This document shows positions 10,526 to 21,080 of a stretch of 64,000 nt of DNA, piece after piece; the first letter of the stretch is position 1; the number at the start of each line of letters is the position of its first letter. Where the stretch lies: NCBI GenBank assembly GCA_021234155.1, contig JAJEKV010000032.1:5029835-5093834 (forward strand), given 5' to 3'. The notes beneath the pieces were generated by a model that was not told where the DNA came from, searched no databases, and saw only the letters and a list, made by a program, of their open reading frames with translations. Position numbers and translations under genes: made by a program. This stretch comes from Isoetes taiwanensis (lineage: Eukaryota; Streptophyta; Lycopodiopsida; Isoetales; Isoetaceae).

Positions 10526-11563
10526 ATGCGCCTCGCTATCCTACCACGAATATCTGATCCATGGGGTGAGATGACTCTCGATCAGGAGCAGGCTGTGGCT
10601 GCTTTACTCGACCCCTACCTAGCTTCTTGCAATCGCATCCAACGCATTGACCATTTTTCCGACATTGTACTTCCTCCAGACACGGTGGACGTCCATGCCG
10701 TCATGAAGCAACCACTGCTAGATGACGCTCAGCAACCACTTTTCTTCACCACACAAAATGCCGCTCCTCCCGTCATGTTTCAACCTCCTGCTCACCTTGT
10801 TCAAGACACGGAAGTTGTTCCACACATTCAGACTCCGGAGGTGGAGATTGTGGACGTTGGCAACAATCAGCCCGTCCGCCTTGCTGCAAATCTCCCGACC
10901 ACCTATCGCAAACGTGCCATCACGCTTTTCACAAAATTCAAACACATTTTTGCCTGGAGCTATAAAGATCTTCGGGGGATCAACAAAAACTTGGGGGAAC
11001 TCACCATTCCTACCAAACCCGATGCACGTCCTGTCTAGCAACGACAGTACTGGCTCAACTCCAATTACCGTGACCGTGTCAAGGCCGAAATAGATAAACT
11101 CCTAGCAGCTGGCTTGATTTATGAGGTCAAACATTCTGAATGGGTGAGCCCCATCGTCATTGCTCTCAAACACAACGGTAAGATCCGCGTCTGCGTGGAC
11201 TATCGCAAACTCAATCAGGCCAAGGAGCGTGATCACTTCCCGCTTCCCTTCACAGACCAGGTTCTGGAAGAGGTTGCTGGTCACGAAATGTACTCCTCCA
11301 TGGATGGTTTTTCAGGCTACAATCAAATTTCAATCAAAGAGGCAGATCAACTCAAGACTACCTTCACCACCCCGTGGGGCACTTTTGCCTACAAAATGGT
11401 TCCTTTTAGCTTGGAATTCCCAGGCGGATGCTGCTTTCCAACAGTTGAAGATCTTGCTTACTCAGGCCCCCGTGCTTGTTCCTCCTCAATGGGACAAGCC
11501 TTTGCATGTCCATGTCGATGTCTCTGCATTTGCTATTGGTGTTGTCCTCTCACAAGCATTTGA
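10526..11563 (+). pseudogene. Pre-RT segment and RT of copy B, catalytic region deleted
   Basis: The frame from 10526 reads through a spacer (VEIVDVGNNQPVRLAANLP) into the RT leader INKNLGELTIPTKPDARPV and stops at a TAG (11036-11038). RT then continues in frame: YEVKHSEWVSPIVIALKHNG (11120-11179), VDYRKLNQ, PLPFTDQVLEE, MDGFSGYNQISI, TTFTTPWGTFAYKMVPF. At about 11407 the sequence jumps to a position just before RNase H, removing the segment that holds the catalytic Asp pair (retained as FQDDF in copy A). The product could not polymerise. Confidence 0.8.
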
Positions 11564-12500
11564 CGCGCACACAGATAAACCGAATCGTTATGCCAGCAAA
11601 AAACTCAATCCTGCTGAGCTCAACTACTCTGCCACCGAGAGGGAGGCATTGGGCTTAATTTTTTGTGTCCAACGCTTCCGTCATTATTTGTTGGGCAGTC
11701 AAATCAAATTCTTTGTTGATCATCAGGCACTTCCTTATCTCATCAACAAGTCCACGCCCACGGGCCAAATTGCTCGTTGGATCCTTCTTCTGCAAGAATT
11801 CGCTTCTTTTGAAATCATTCATAAAGCTGGCAAATCTCATGTCGTACCGGATTATCTCTCACGCATCCACACAGATGATCCCTCCACGGGTGTTTCAGAT
11901 GCCTTTCCTGACGCTCAGCTATTTTTGGTCACAGCCACGCCCCATTGGTTTCATAACTTCCAGCAGTATCTTCTCACTGGTGCTCTTCCCTCCGAAGATC
12001 CCACGCTCTCTCCAGAAAAGCTTCAATCACGCCGCCGTCAGTTTCTCCGTAAGGTTCGTGACTATACCATGGTTGCGGGCCATCTGTACAAACGCGACAA
12101 GGATATGGTTCTCAGACGCTGTGTTCTTCCTCATGAAGTGCCCGAAATCGTTCGACAAGCCCATGAAGGGCTTGGTAGTGGATATTTCCACGGTGACACC
12201 ACGGCACGCAAAATCCTTCTCGCAGGCTATTTCTGGCCCGCGCTCTTCAAGGATGCCCACGCTCACGCCCGCACGTGTGATGTCTGTCAGCGTGTTGGTC
12301 GGCCCACGGCCCATGACGCTCTTCCGTTGACTCCGGTCGCCACGCCACTTCCCTTCAGCAAATGGGGAATGGACTTTGTGGGGCCCATAGATCCTCCTGC
12401 GCGGCACACCCATGCCCGCTATATTCTGGTCATCACTGATTATGCTACCAAATGGGGTTTAGGGCTTGCGCTTCCGGACAACACCGAGCAAGCACAGTAA
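11420..12500 (+). CDS. RNase H and N-terminal half of integrase, copy B (open frame)
   Basis: This is the best-preserved pol segment; the open frame begins at 11160 but the homologous part starts after the RT deletion. In order it shows: the RNase H entry PPQWDKPLHVHVDVSAFAIG with a catalytic Asp; KLNPAELNYSATEREALG with a catalytic Glu; FFVDHQALPYLIN; HVVPDYLSR; a spacer PHWFHNFQQYLLTG; the integrase zinc domain H-x(n)-H (HEGLGSGYFHG) and CDVC; and the core entry WGMDFVGPID followed by YILVITDYATKW with the first core Asp. It ends in a stop at 12498-12500, after which the core continues in another frame to the LINE insertion at 12609. Confidence 0.85.
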
Positions 12501-12594
12501 GGTCCTCTATAATGCATATCATCACGCGTTTTTGGTGTCCCATGGAACTGGTCAGTAATCGAGGCGTTCATTTTGTCAATCACACAATCAAAGA

Positions 12595-12609
12595 GCTAAC
12601 GGATTATCT
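12595..12609 (+). repeat. Target-site duplication of the LINE, left copy
   Basis: The 15-bp sequence GCTAACGGATTATCT occurs here and again at 20273-20287. The two copies bracket the LINE, and the gypsy integrase reads continuously across the site once the LINE is removed. A 15-bp duplication is typical of L1-type target-primed insertion. Confidence 0.9.
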
Positions 12610-12615
12610 TTTTTT

Positions 12616-13135
12616 AATTGAAGGCCTGTATATTGATATATAGATAAAGTTACAAAATTTACTTTTTACAGGGAAGTATAACCCAGAACCTTAATAACTT
12701 AAGAGTTATTTTTATATAGAGTTTAAGGATAAAGATAAAGCGATCAGATCATGAGCTACTTTGGTCCAAAATAAAGTGATGTCGATTCTAGATTTCCACT
12801 GAAATCAGAAGGGAGCCCCCGATTATAGTTAAGTGATTTTTCTTCCTCTCCCCTAACCATAATGGATAGGATGCAACAGTGCATAAGCAAGATGCAGCTT
12901 TGGTCATGTTGAATCTTCCCCTCATCGTCCTTGGCGACATAAAAGGTCTCTTCGAACGTCCGGAGGCTGGTCACAGCAGCAATTACATAAGCACGGTTCC
13001 TCATGCCCTTGCAGGTTTGGCGGCCCAAAAATCTTGATCCATTCCATGTTGGTTGTGGGATCCGTCTTCTTCCATTTGATTTTCCGAACCAATATGAAGA
13101 TAATCCACAGAAAAGCCAATGACAAGAGTGTAAGA
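12616..13135 (-). other. 3' untranslated region of the LINE
   Basis: About 520 bp lies between the ORF2 stop (13136) and the T-run. I see no coding sequence supported by motifs here. Confidence 0.6.
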
Positions 13136-16100
13136 TTAGATGGCGTCATTAATCCATTTAATATCATATGAAATCTGCCTGATAACTGCCTCAGGGTGAA
13201 TGATTTGATTATTAAAGATAAGCGTATTCCTTCCTTTCCACATCCTCCATAGAAGAATGTAGATTCTCCAGTCATTCGGGTTATGAGGCATGAAGAATTC
13301 TATGGAGCTCATAGAACAGAGGTTATAGCCCAAGAAATCTGAAGCTAACTCCAAGACCCATTCAGACCAAATACATTCCCTGAACATGTGGTTCTCGTCT
13401 TCTCTTTGTCCCAAGCATCTTGAACATACATCAGAGTCTGCCATCTGCATTCTATATCTCTTGTGATTTGTGGCTAGAGCTTTGTGCCATAGCTGCCACA
13501 TAAATGACTTTATCTTAGGGTAGATCGGGCTAGACCACATAAACTTCAAATTCCTCCTACATCTATCTCTATCTGTTCCCCATTTCTCCTGGATGGTCAT
13601 TGAATTCTCCCTCATGAGAAACCTATAGGCCATCTTTACTGTTAGGGTGGTTCTGCCATGACTATTCCAGTTATCATCCTCCTCTCTCCACCGCCCTCAT
13701 GTAGCAGTATTGCAGATGTTGTTGTAGAGATTTTTACAGTTTTCTCCCTCCTCTGCCAGGACTGAGTTTTCAAATGGTATGATCCCATCTTCATTGTACA
13801 TATCCCTGATTAGGTTTACTCCTTTGTTTCTCCAAAGCTTTGCCTGATCTGGAAAATGACATGCTAAACATAAAAGGGGATCGTTAGTTAAAATGGCAGG
13901 GTTCCAGAAAATAGATTGATCCATGGATAAGCCTTTATCCCAGTTAAATAAACCCTTCGTCATATTCCAAGCTTTAATCCATTTCTTGATTAAAGCTGGG
14001 ACGGACTTTGGTACAGTAAATGGGAAGTAAATGGCATAAGGAAGAACAATTTTGACCTGCCTCCAACCAAAGGACCAACACTTGCTTAAATAGTGCCTGA
14101 TGATGATGGATACCGGATGCGTGATCAAATTATGGGCTGCCTTGAAAAAGTATTTATCTGCCAGGGCCATCCCCTGCTTTTCAATGTTTATTACCCCCAA
14201 TCCACCATCCTTTTTCTTTTTGCGGCGATTCGCCATAGCCACCGAGGAGTCCAAAGACTTGTTTTGGCCACAAGAGATGTACACAAATTATACTTTGCAA
14301 TTTGTTAGAAACCTTTTTTTTTGGGCAAGGATAACCGAGGACTGGTAAACATGTGATGAGGAAATGACGAAATTAGCTATAATTGCCCTTCCCCCTTTGA
14401 GATATACTTGAATTTAGGTTATCCACCTTTTTTTGAAATTTTTCTATAATATCAGCCCAAATATCAGAAGGGCTACTTTTTAAAGCATAGGGTATTCCCA
14501 GAATTTTTGAGGGAGACGTAGGGGAGATATACTTACAGCCCAAAATGTCTGCCGTGTGCTCCCCCTTTACCTGATCCTTAGCCAAGACCTTTGATTTGAT
14601 AGGGTTGATCCTGCAGCCTGAAACATCTCCAAAGGCTTCCAGAATTATCTGGGTATTGGTAATGGATTGAAGATCCATAGATAACATAATAAAAGTGTCG
14701 TCTGCAAAGTGAGCATTCAGGAATTGGTCAACTCCTTCATGGTTTTCTGGAAGATTTAGCCCTTGAATTAGATTGGAGTTCTTGGCCTCCTCCAATTTGC
14801 AATGGAGGGCCTCCATAATGATTAGGAAAAGGAAGGGGGCCAGGGGGCACCCTTGTTTTACCCCCCTTTTCAAAGGAAAAAAGGGACTGCAGTCACCATT
14901 GATCAGAACAGAGGATCTTGAGTTGTTGAGAATAGCTTTAAAGATCTGAGTCACCTCTTCAGAAAAACCCATAGCCCTGCAGCATTTACCGAGGAAGCTC
15001 CAGCTGACTGTGTCGAAATGCCTTTGTTATATCCAACTTTAGTAGGGCTATATCCCGCTTGGAATCCTTAGCCCGATTGAGGCCAAGAATAGGCATTCAC
15101 AACATTATCCGTAATGAATCTGTTCTTGAGATATGCGGCAGAGAGGAACTTATAATTTTATCAAGGATAGGCTTGAGCCTTCTTGCAATCGTCCCTGAAA
15201 TTAACTTGTAAACCACATTTGATAGGGAAATAGGCCTATAATCTGAGAACGATGCTGGCATGTCCACCTTAGGAATCAATGCTATCAAACTAGTATTTAT
15301 CCTGGCATCCAGACATTTCTTTTCCCTGAACTCGTTAGCCATATTTGTTATGCTATCCCCAAGTAAAGGCCAAGCCTTGAGGAAGAATTCCACTGGTAGA
15401 CCATCGGGTCCGGGAGTTTTCCCCTTATCCATTTCTCTGGCAGTTTGGAGAATCTCATTATTTGTGAAAGACCTATGGATAGTGAGATTATCCTCCACTG
15501 TCACTCTAGGCTGAATATTAATGAAACCATCCATCCTATTATGCAGACAATCAGCCTTGGTTCCCATAATGTTGGTGAAGTGCTCAGTGGCTGCCTGCTT
15601 AATTAGATCTTCCTCTACAATCACCTCATCCCCAACCTTTATATCAAAGATGTGATTTCTTTTTATTCTCCCTTTGGCTTTGGCAAAGAAGAACTTCGAA
15701 CTGCACCTCTCATCATCCTTGATTTCCCTTATTTTGGCCTTAAGCCTCCAACCTTGTGCAATTTTGATCTCCTCTCTCTCGATGTCCGCTTTAATGCTGT
15801 CCTTCAGGTCCTCTGGAGCAGTAGAGAGAGATTCTCTCAGGTTAGTAAGCGTGGCTATTTTCTGTTGATGCACACTCTTCCCCCATTCTTTTAGCCAATT
15901 TTTTATGGCTTTGGAAACCACTATCCACCAAAACATCCAACCCGAGTTACCCTCAGGCTTGGGAAATCTGGAAATAACCTGCTCCAACCTGTCTAAAAAA
16001 TCTTCCTGATCCAGCAAGTTAGTATTCAATTTGAAATAAGTTTTCTTTTTCCTAATAACAGTCCTATCCGAGATAATTAACTGCTGGGGGTAGTGATCAG

Positions 16101-16786
16101 AGAGAGTATAACCCTCCAAATTAACAACTCTATTGCTAAAATTCCAGAGATTCTCAGATAAATAAAACCTGTCATGAAGACAAAGGGTGGGATCACTTCT
16201 CTTGTCCGTCCAACTATATGAATTGGGCTTAGTTCTTGCCAATGTTAGATTATGACTGTTGATAAGATTACCCCAAGCTTTCTTCTCTTGAGCTCCTAAA
16301 GGCCTGTAATTCTTATTTTTCATAAAATCATTAGTAACCATGTTGAGGTCTCCCCCAAGAATACACTCATCAAATTCGATGTTATCTAGACTGTTCTTAA
16401 CTCTGTTCCAGATACCTATCCTATCACCAGGATTATTAAAGGCATAAATATTAACTAAGGCAATTCTGATTCCAAGAAGGGTACATAATAAAATCTGCCA
16501 CCTTCCTTCTCTACCATTAACCATATACTTATCCGAAAAATTTAAATTATCCTTCCAAGCTATAGCTATTCCTGCAGAGGAATCATTAGCAGGAATAGAC
16601 CATAAATCATAACCAGGGAGGAAGGGTCCTTCCAATCATTACACGGTGATTGAGTCGAAATTTTGTGTTCTTGAAAGAAAATAATATCCGGAGAAGAGTG
16701 GATAAGCAAACCTTTAATCTGTCCCTTTTGCCACCATTATTGATGCCCCGGAGATTCCGGGTAACCGCGCTTAATTCTCCTATCCA
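13136..16786 (-). pseudogene. LINE ORF2: endonuclease and reverse transcriptase, frameshifted
   Basis: The 512-codon frame 16635-15097 contains an apurinic-type endonuclease: SSAGIAIAWKDN, LVNIYAFNNP, CILGGDLNMV, SYSWTDKRSDP and LSDHYPQ (usual family form SDHxP). It then enters RT with KTPGPDGLPVEFF, LIALIPKVD and FSDYRPISLSNVVYK. After frameshifts near 15000-15100, the frame 14972-14373 continues with GVKQGCPLAPFLF and the catalytic HFADDTFIM. The frame 14284-13697 (DGGLGVINI) and the frame 13633-13136 complete the protein; the last holds FMWQLWHKAL and a Cys-rich zf-RVT-like CSRCLGQREDENHMFREC. It would nick target DNA and copy LINE RNA. At least three frame breaks make it a pseudogene. The N-terminal part before 16635 is also out of frame. 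Confidence 0.88.
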
Positions 16787-17340
16787 TTAATATTTATACC
16801 TTCCTACCACTTGTCCAGCTTGGATAGTGGATTTTCTGGGACTGGCCCTGCTGGGGCCTTGATAAAATTTCTTTTTTGCCCTTCCTTTCCTTTTATCCAC
16901 AATCTTCCATCCTTGCTCCTCGGTCTCAATCAGGTTCTCAATATTCTGATCAAACTTAGTGTCCTCCCACACTTTTGGGATATCAGGGATTTTTGGAATA
17001 GACAAGAAGATGTCCCCTGTGTCAATTTTAAGAGAAAGGTTAACATTTTCGATCGTAACCACCATATTCTCATCAATTTTCAATCTCATTTGATGGGGTT
17101 GATACTTTAGAAAGTTGGGATCAGGCAGATCTTTAATGTCTGCTTCAGCCTTCCAATTCTTCGATGTAGAGCCATTATCCATCTCCATCTCTTTATTGCT
17201 CTTTTTGGGAACCCAGGTCTGCTTGATTTCCTCCCGAAATGTAGGGCTCTTACCCTTGAGGTCCCTGATTACAGGGGTTTTGGAATACAGGATCCTAAGG
17301 TCAATAAACTTGCTGGCACTGATCCTGGTCTTGAGGGTCC

Positions 17341-17765
17341 TGTTATTTTGCTACATATTCTAGACGAGGTGCACCCTGGACTACCACAGTCGTCGGATCT
17401 GTCAATCCGACGGCCCAGACTGTATGTTGGAGCCTCTGGACACCTCTCGTTTCGATTATGCTCAATTATGATTGGGGACGCCTATGATATTAAGATGTCG
17501 AATACGAGTTTGCCTAAGGTTTTGATGGTATATCGAGCCTCTATACTGTTTTAAACAAGCTTTTAGAATATGAAATACGGGGATTCAACCTCTACCAAAA
17601 TAACTCAATGTCCTAATAAGACTACTTTAACCAATCTAACCCGGTGAGCTAATGTGACTATTTTTTATCTTAAATCTATGTTTTTATAATAACCCATTGA
17701 ATTGTTTTTTGGGATATGGTCTATGATTTCAAGAATTATATCTATATCAAATCCCCTGAACCCCC
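17341..17765 (-). repeat. tRNA-derived dispersed repeat, copy 1
   Basis: This ~425-bp unit is repeated head to tail at 17766-18223 and again in the opposite orientation at 62735-63178. On the minus strand it carries an A-box-like TTAGCTCACCGGGTTAGA and a B-box-like GGTTGAATCCCC, as in tRNA-derived SINEs. It begins near 'TGTTATTTTGCTACATATTC' on the plus strand, which recurs at the junction with copy 2. Confidence 0.65.
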
Positions 17766-18223
17766 TGTTATTTTGCTACATATTCTAGGCGAGGTGCACC
17801 TGGACTACCACGGTCGTCGGATCTGTCAATCCCCGACGGCCCGGAGACAGTATGTTGGAGCCTCTCGGACACCTCTCGTTTTGGATTATGCTCAATTATG
17901 ATTGGGGGCGCCTATGATATTAAGATGTCGAATCTGAGAAGTTTGCCTAAGGTTTTGATGGTATATCGAGCCTCTATACGGTTTAAACAAGCTTTTAGAA
18001 TATGAAATACGGGGGATTGAACCTCTACCAAAATAACTCAATGTCCTAATAAGACTACTTTAACCAATCTAACCAAAGGAGCTAATGTGACTATTTTTTA
18101 TCTTAAATCTATGTTTTTTTTTATAATAACCCATTGAATTGTTTTAGGGATATGGTCTATGATTTCAAGAATTATATCTATATCAAATCCCCCTGAACCC
18201 CCAAGTATTTTTGCTACATATTC
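17766..18223 (-). repeat. tRNA-derived dispersed repeat, copy 2
   Basis: This is a second unit in the same orientation directly after copy 1. Its tRNA-like part reads TTAGCTCCTTTGGTTAGA (18069-18087, minus) and GGTTCAATCCCCC (18011-18028, minus), closer to the A and B boxes of RNA polymerase III promoters than copy 1. The block ends with another TTTGCTACATATTC, the beginning of what could be a third unit. Confidence 0.65.
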
Positions 18224-18901
18224 CAACTGGAGTTTATGGGTTTAGAGATGCAGACGGAGGGAAAATTTGTTTGAGGAATATTGATCTCAAGAACTTCCCC
18301 AAGATTTCTGGAAATGGTGGCCAGATGAGATTTAGTCCGTAGCGCCTGGAGGGTTAGGTTCGGGTGATCAAGTGGAGGTGCTTATACCCTCCTCTTTCCA
18401 CGGATGAAATCTGCCCGCCATCTCATAATGTAAAAAGGGAGAGTTAGAGATGAAGTCATGTTTCTTTCTAAGAATAGAGTGGACACTCCGCTCATCCCCG
18501 CAAAACAATCGATAGGTTTTATTATCCATTTTAAGAATAGACAAAATGGGAACATGCTGGCTTTTAGTGATCCAGAGTTTAACATCACCCAGCGAGGGAC
18601 ACCTAAGCGGGAAATGGATAAAAAAAGCTTTTCTGGTGAAATTGTCAGTAGCAGAGGAATCATGCACCTCAAGAAGATCAATGAAATCCCTGTCACTATC
18701 GGCCTTACTACAACCAGAAACTTCAGGGGGGAAATTTAGAGTCTCATTCTTCATTAGAACATTCTTATAAGACAAATGAGAGTTCAAACCTTTAAGCTTT
18801 GTCCCCTTTACCCATCATCGAATGGCGTTGCTGATCTTGTCCTCTCCGATCTTTTGTTTTCGTGATGTTGAGCCCCTCACATCTTGGCGTCATTACAATT
18901 T

Positions 18902-19594
18902 TCACAATCCACGAGAGTCCACCTCCACCGGATTGAAGAATCCGTTGCTATCCTTAATGGTACATTTCTTCGCATTCTTCTTCAGCCTCATCCTGGTAAA
19001 CTTCGGGGATGTTGCCGAAACTTTGGGGATTTCTTCAACCTTCAGCCTTGATCTAAAGGCTTTTCTGTGTTTTTCGATAACATGATCCTCAGCATCCTCC
19101 CATCTCCTGATTAATCTTATGCTTGCCTTGGTGGTACCCCTCAGACTATCCCACTGGATAATAAGGTCCTTGATCTTTGCTAACATCTCGTTCATGGATG
19201 CCCTGAAAATTCCGTTCTTGAGACTACAACAGTCCGTTTCCGTGTGGCCCTGCTTCACCGTTATTAGCTTGTATAGGCATGTGTCCATTTCTTGAGCGTA
19301 TCCCCACATATTCCAAACCCAGTCCCTGTCACTGGCCCTGCCTTCCCAGTAGTCATCGTCAATCTTGAACATTCTATCCCTGCATGCTGTTATCGTCACC
19401 TCCTCTTGGATTCCCATGCACACGGCCGCGGCCTTCTGTTGGTCTTGGATGATTTGCAGCCCTATGTGGATGTCTTTGAGCAATTTCCAACCCAGATCAT
19501 TCCAGCTGTCAAGCCAGAATATCTGAGTCCACTCTTCATCTTCAATCTCCTTCTGCTTCCTTGAGGCACTGGTTCCGCTATTTTTCCTCGACAT
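18902..19594 (-). CDS. Extra 230-codon ORF in the LINE 5' region
   Basis: The frame starts MSRKNSGTSASRKQKEIEDEE and contains long helical, charged stretches (LIQWDSLRGTTKASIRLIRRWEDAEDHVIEKHRK) and a basic C-terminus (RMRLKKNAKKCTIKD). It precedes ORF1 on the same strand. I do not recognise a domain. It could be the N-terminal half of ORF1 in another frame, an ORF0-like gene, or host sequence picked up at the 5' end. The frame is fully open, which is unusual in this decayed context. Confidence 0.5.
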   Translation of the reverse strand: MSRKNSGTSASRKQKEIEDEEWTQIFWLDSWNDLGWKLLKDIHIGLQIIQDQQKAAAVCMGIQEEVTITACRDRMFKIDDDYWEGRASDRDWVWNMWGYAQEMDTCLYKLITVKQGHTETDCCSLKNGIFRASMNEMLAKIKDLIIQWDSLRGTTKASIRLIRRWEDAEDHVIEKHRKAFRSRLKVEEIPKVSATSPKFTRMRLKKNAKKCTIKDSNGFFNPVEVDSRGL

Positions 19595-19859
19595 CTTGCA
19601 GGCACAGGAGACGGAAAGATTTGGCAGTTACAAAGAGAAGGGGGAGGATCCGAACTTCAAACTTCTTCTGCTGTCCCAAGGAGTAACTGAAACCCCCCTT
19701 TTTTAAAAATCTTGGAAACCGTGAAAACACCGTACCCTATGAAAGGCAATCTAAAGATCCTAAAATTGCCTCCGGAGGATCCAGCTCGCCCAAACCCTAT
19801 GAACCTCGATCAGACCCTAATTTGCTACAAGAAACCTCCAAACTACTACGCCTATGTCC

Positions 19860-20201
19860 CTAATATGTCAGGGTTTGCGTGTCGAAGAAGGAAGCCCAAT
19901 GAAATATCGGTTCCACACCAAATTCAGTCGGGGCACTCATAGTGAATAGATTTCTCTCAAATCTGCCTCCAAGATATGGCTGTGAATTGTGAATAGCAAT
20001 CCTGAGAGATCCCGGCCTGTCGAAACACAAGATGCACAGATAGAAGAAGTTGAATCCAATCCTACAAAAACCAATTCTAGAGTTCGTTTCAAAGGCTACT
20101 CTAATCAAATTTTCCACTAGGTTAATGGATTGCTCGAATTCTTCAGAAACATGAGTAATCCCCAAGCCCTGGAGAACAGCTTCAAGCAAAGCCTCATCCA
20201 T
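19860..20201 (-). CDS. Small ORF at the LINE 5' end (113 codons)
   Basis: The frame starts MDEALLEAVLQGLGITHVSEEFEQSINLVENLIRV and then has a hydrophobic Phe/Tyr/Leu/Cys-rich patch (GFNFFYLCILCF). It lies in the first 400 bases of the LINE RNA. There is no recognisable family. The region 19595-19859 between it and the 230-codon ORF shows no other supported feature. Confidence 0.35.
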   Translation of the reverse strand: MDEALLEAVLQGLGITHVSEEFEQSINLVENLIRVAFETNSRIGFCRIGFNFFYLCILCFDRPGSLRIAIHNSQPYLGGRFERNLFTMSAPTEFGVEPIFHWASFFDTQTLTY

Positions 20202-20272
20202 TGGGTTGGGGAACTCCTCTCCGAGTTCGGGCGGTGGCGCGTCTTGAGCGCCTAACGTTCATTTTTTCCACC

Positions 20273-20287
20273 GCTAACGGATTATCT
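20273..20287 (+). repeat. Target-site duplication of the LINE, right copy
   Basis: The second copy of GCTAACGGATTATCT marks the 5' end of the minus-strand LINE. Gypsy integrase sequence resumes directly after it. Confidence 0.9.
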
Positions 20288-20954
20288 ATTGATCCATCAT
20301 CGTAAAAGCACACCTTACTATCCTCAAGGGAATGGTTTGGCTGAAAGCACAAACAAGACTCTCATCACTATTCTAAAGAAAATCTGTAACGCTTCTCGCA
20401 CAGATTGGCAAGACAAGTTACCTACTGTTTTTTGGGCTTACAACTGCTGTTTCAAGATAGCTACTGGTCACACTCCTTTTAAATTGGTTTATGGACAAGA
20501 AGCCTTGATGCCCTTTGAATATGTTCTTCCGACACTTCGTTTTCAACTTGCTACCACTCATAACCCACCTGCTGCTCTTCAAGAACGATTTTACCAACTA
20601 GAACAGTTGGACGAACTTAGGCGAGATGCATATATTCGGGTTCTTCATGGTCAACAGTTAAGGAAATATTTGCATGACAAACATCTGAGAGCCAAAACTT
20701 TTCAAGAAGGTGATTTGGTTTTGCTTTATGATTCTCGTTACAAAAATTTTCCAGGGAAGTTAAAGTTCAGATGGCTTGGTCCTTATCAAATCGTTCAAGT
20801 TGTACAACCCAGCGTTTTCAAGCTGGCAGAATTAGATGGCACTCCATTACCTACACTGGTTAATGGCTTTCGCCTAAAACAATTTCATACAGAAGATACA
20901 GACAGTCATACACATGATGCACAACAAAATTCTGACTCCACAGATAGTGACTAA
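20288..20954 (+). CDS. Integrase C-terminal half of copy B
   Basis: The 221-codon frame continues the core domain after the LINE: HHRKSTPYYPQGNGLAESTN is the conserved PYHPQ(T/G)NGxxE region with the last catalytic Glu; FWAYN follows; the C-terminal domain holds GDLVLLYDSRYKNFPGKLKFRWLGPYQIV, a GPY/F motif. The protein ends in an acidic Ser/Asp tail without a chromodomain. Joined with 11930-12609 it would make one integrase. This half has no internal stops. Confidence 0.88.
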
Positions 20955-21080
20955 AACGGCATATTTATATTTATAGTAGAGGTGAAAAACAAAAGTGGGC
21001 ATTGCCCATATACATCCGCTACGAGCACTATTTACAAAATGGGCAGCGCCCTATTTACAAAATCCTACATTCAAGCACCC

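Larger units (their letters stand above)
16787..18787 (-). pseudogene. LINE ORF1, split by tandem tRNA-derived repeats
   Basis: The upstream part (18787-18368) includes FFIHFPLRCPSLGDVKLWI and RPHFLHYEMAGRFHPW-like sequence, the region that in plant LINEs forms a DUF4283-like RNA-binding domain. Reading continues to about 18224, where repeats at 17341-18223 interrupt it. It resumes at about 17340 (ISASKFIDLRILYSKTP) and ends with a basic tail, DKRKGRAKKKFYQGPSR, before the stop near 16787. ORF1 proteins coat LINE RNA. The family assignment is tentative; the position 5' of ORF2 is the stronger evidence. Confidence 0.65.
12610..20272 (-). mobile_element. L1-type LINE inserted in the integrase of copy B
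   Basis: This 7.66-kb minus-strand element has a T-run at 12610-12615 (the 3' poly(A) end) and is bracketed by the 15-bp duplication. From its 5' end (right) it carries a 113-codon ORF, a 230-codon ORF, an ORF1 interrupted by two tandem tRNA-derived repeats, and ORF2 with endonuclease, RT and a C-terminal Cys-rich domain. No RNase H domain was seen. Several frameshifts in ORF2 suggest it is inactive, although a single intact ORF2 segment of 512 codons shows moderate age. Confidence 0.9.

Noticed and set aside
20815-20954. Chromodomain at the integrase C-terminus
   Set aside because: After the GPY motif the protein ends in an acidic Ser/Asp/His tail without the chromodomain pattern.
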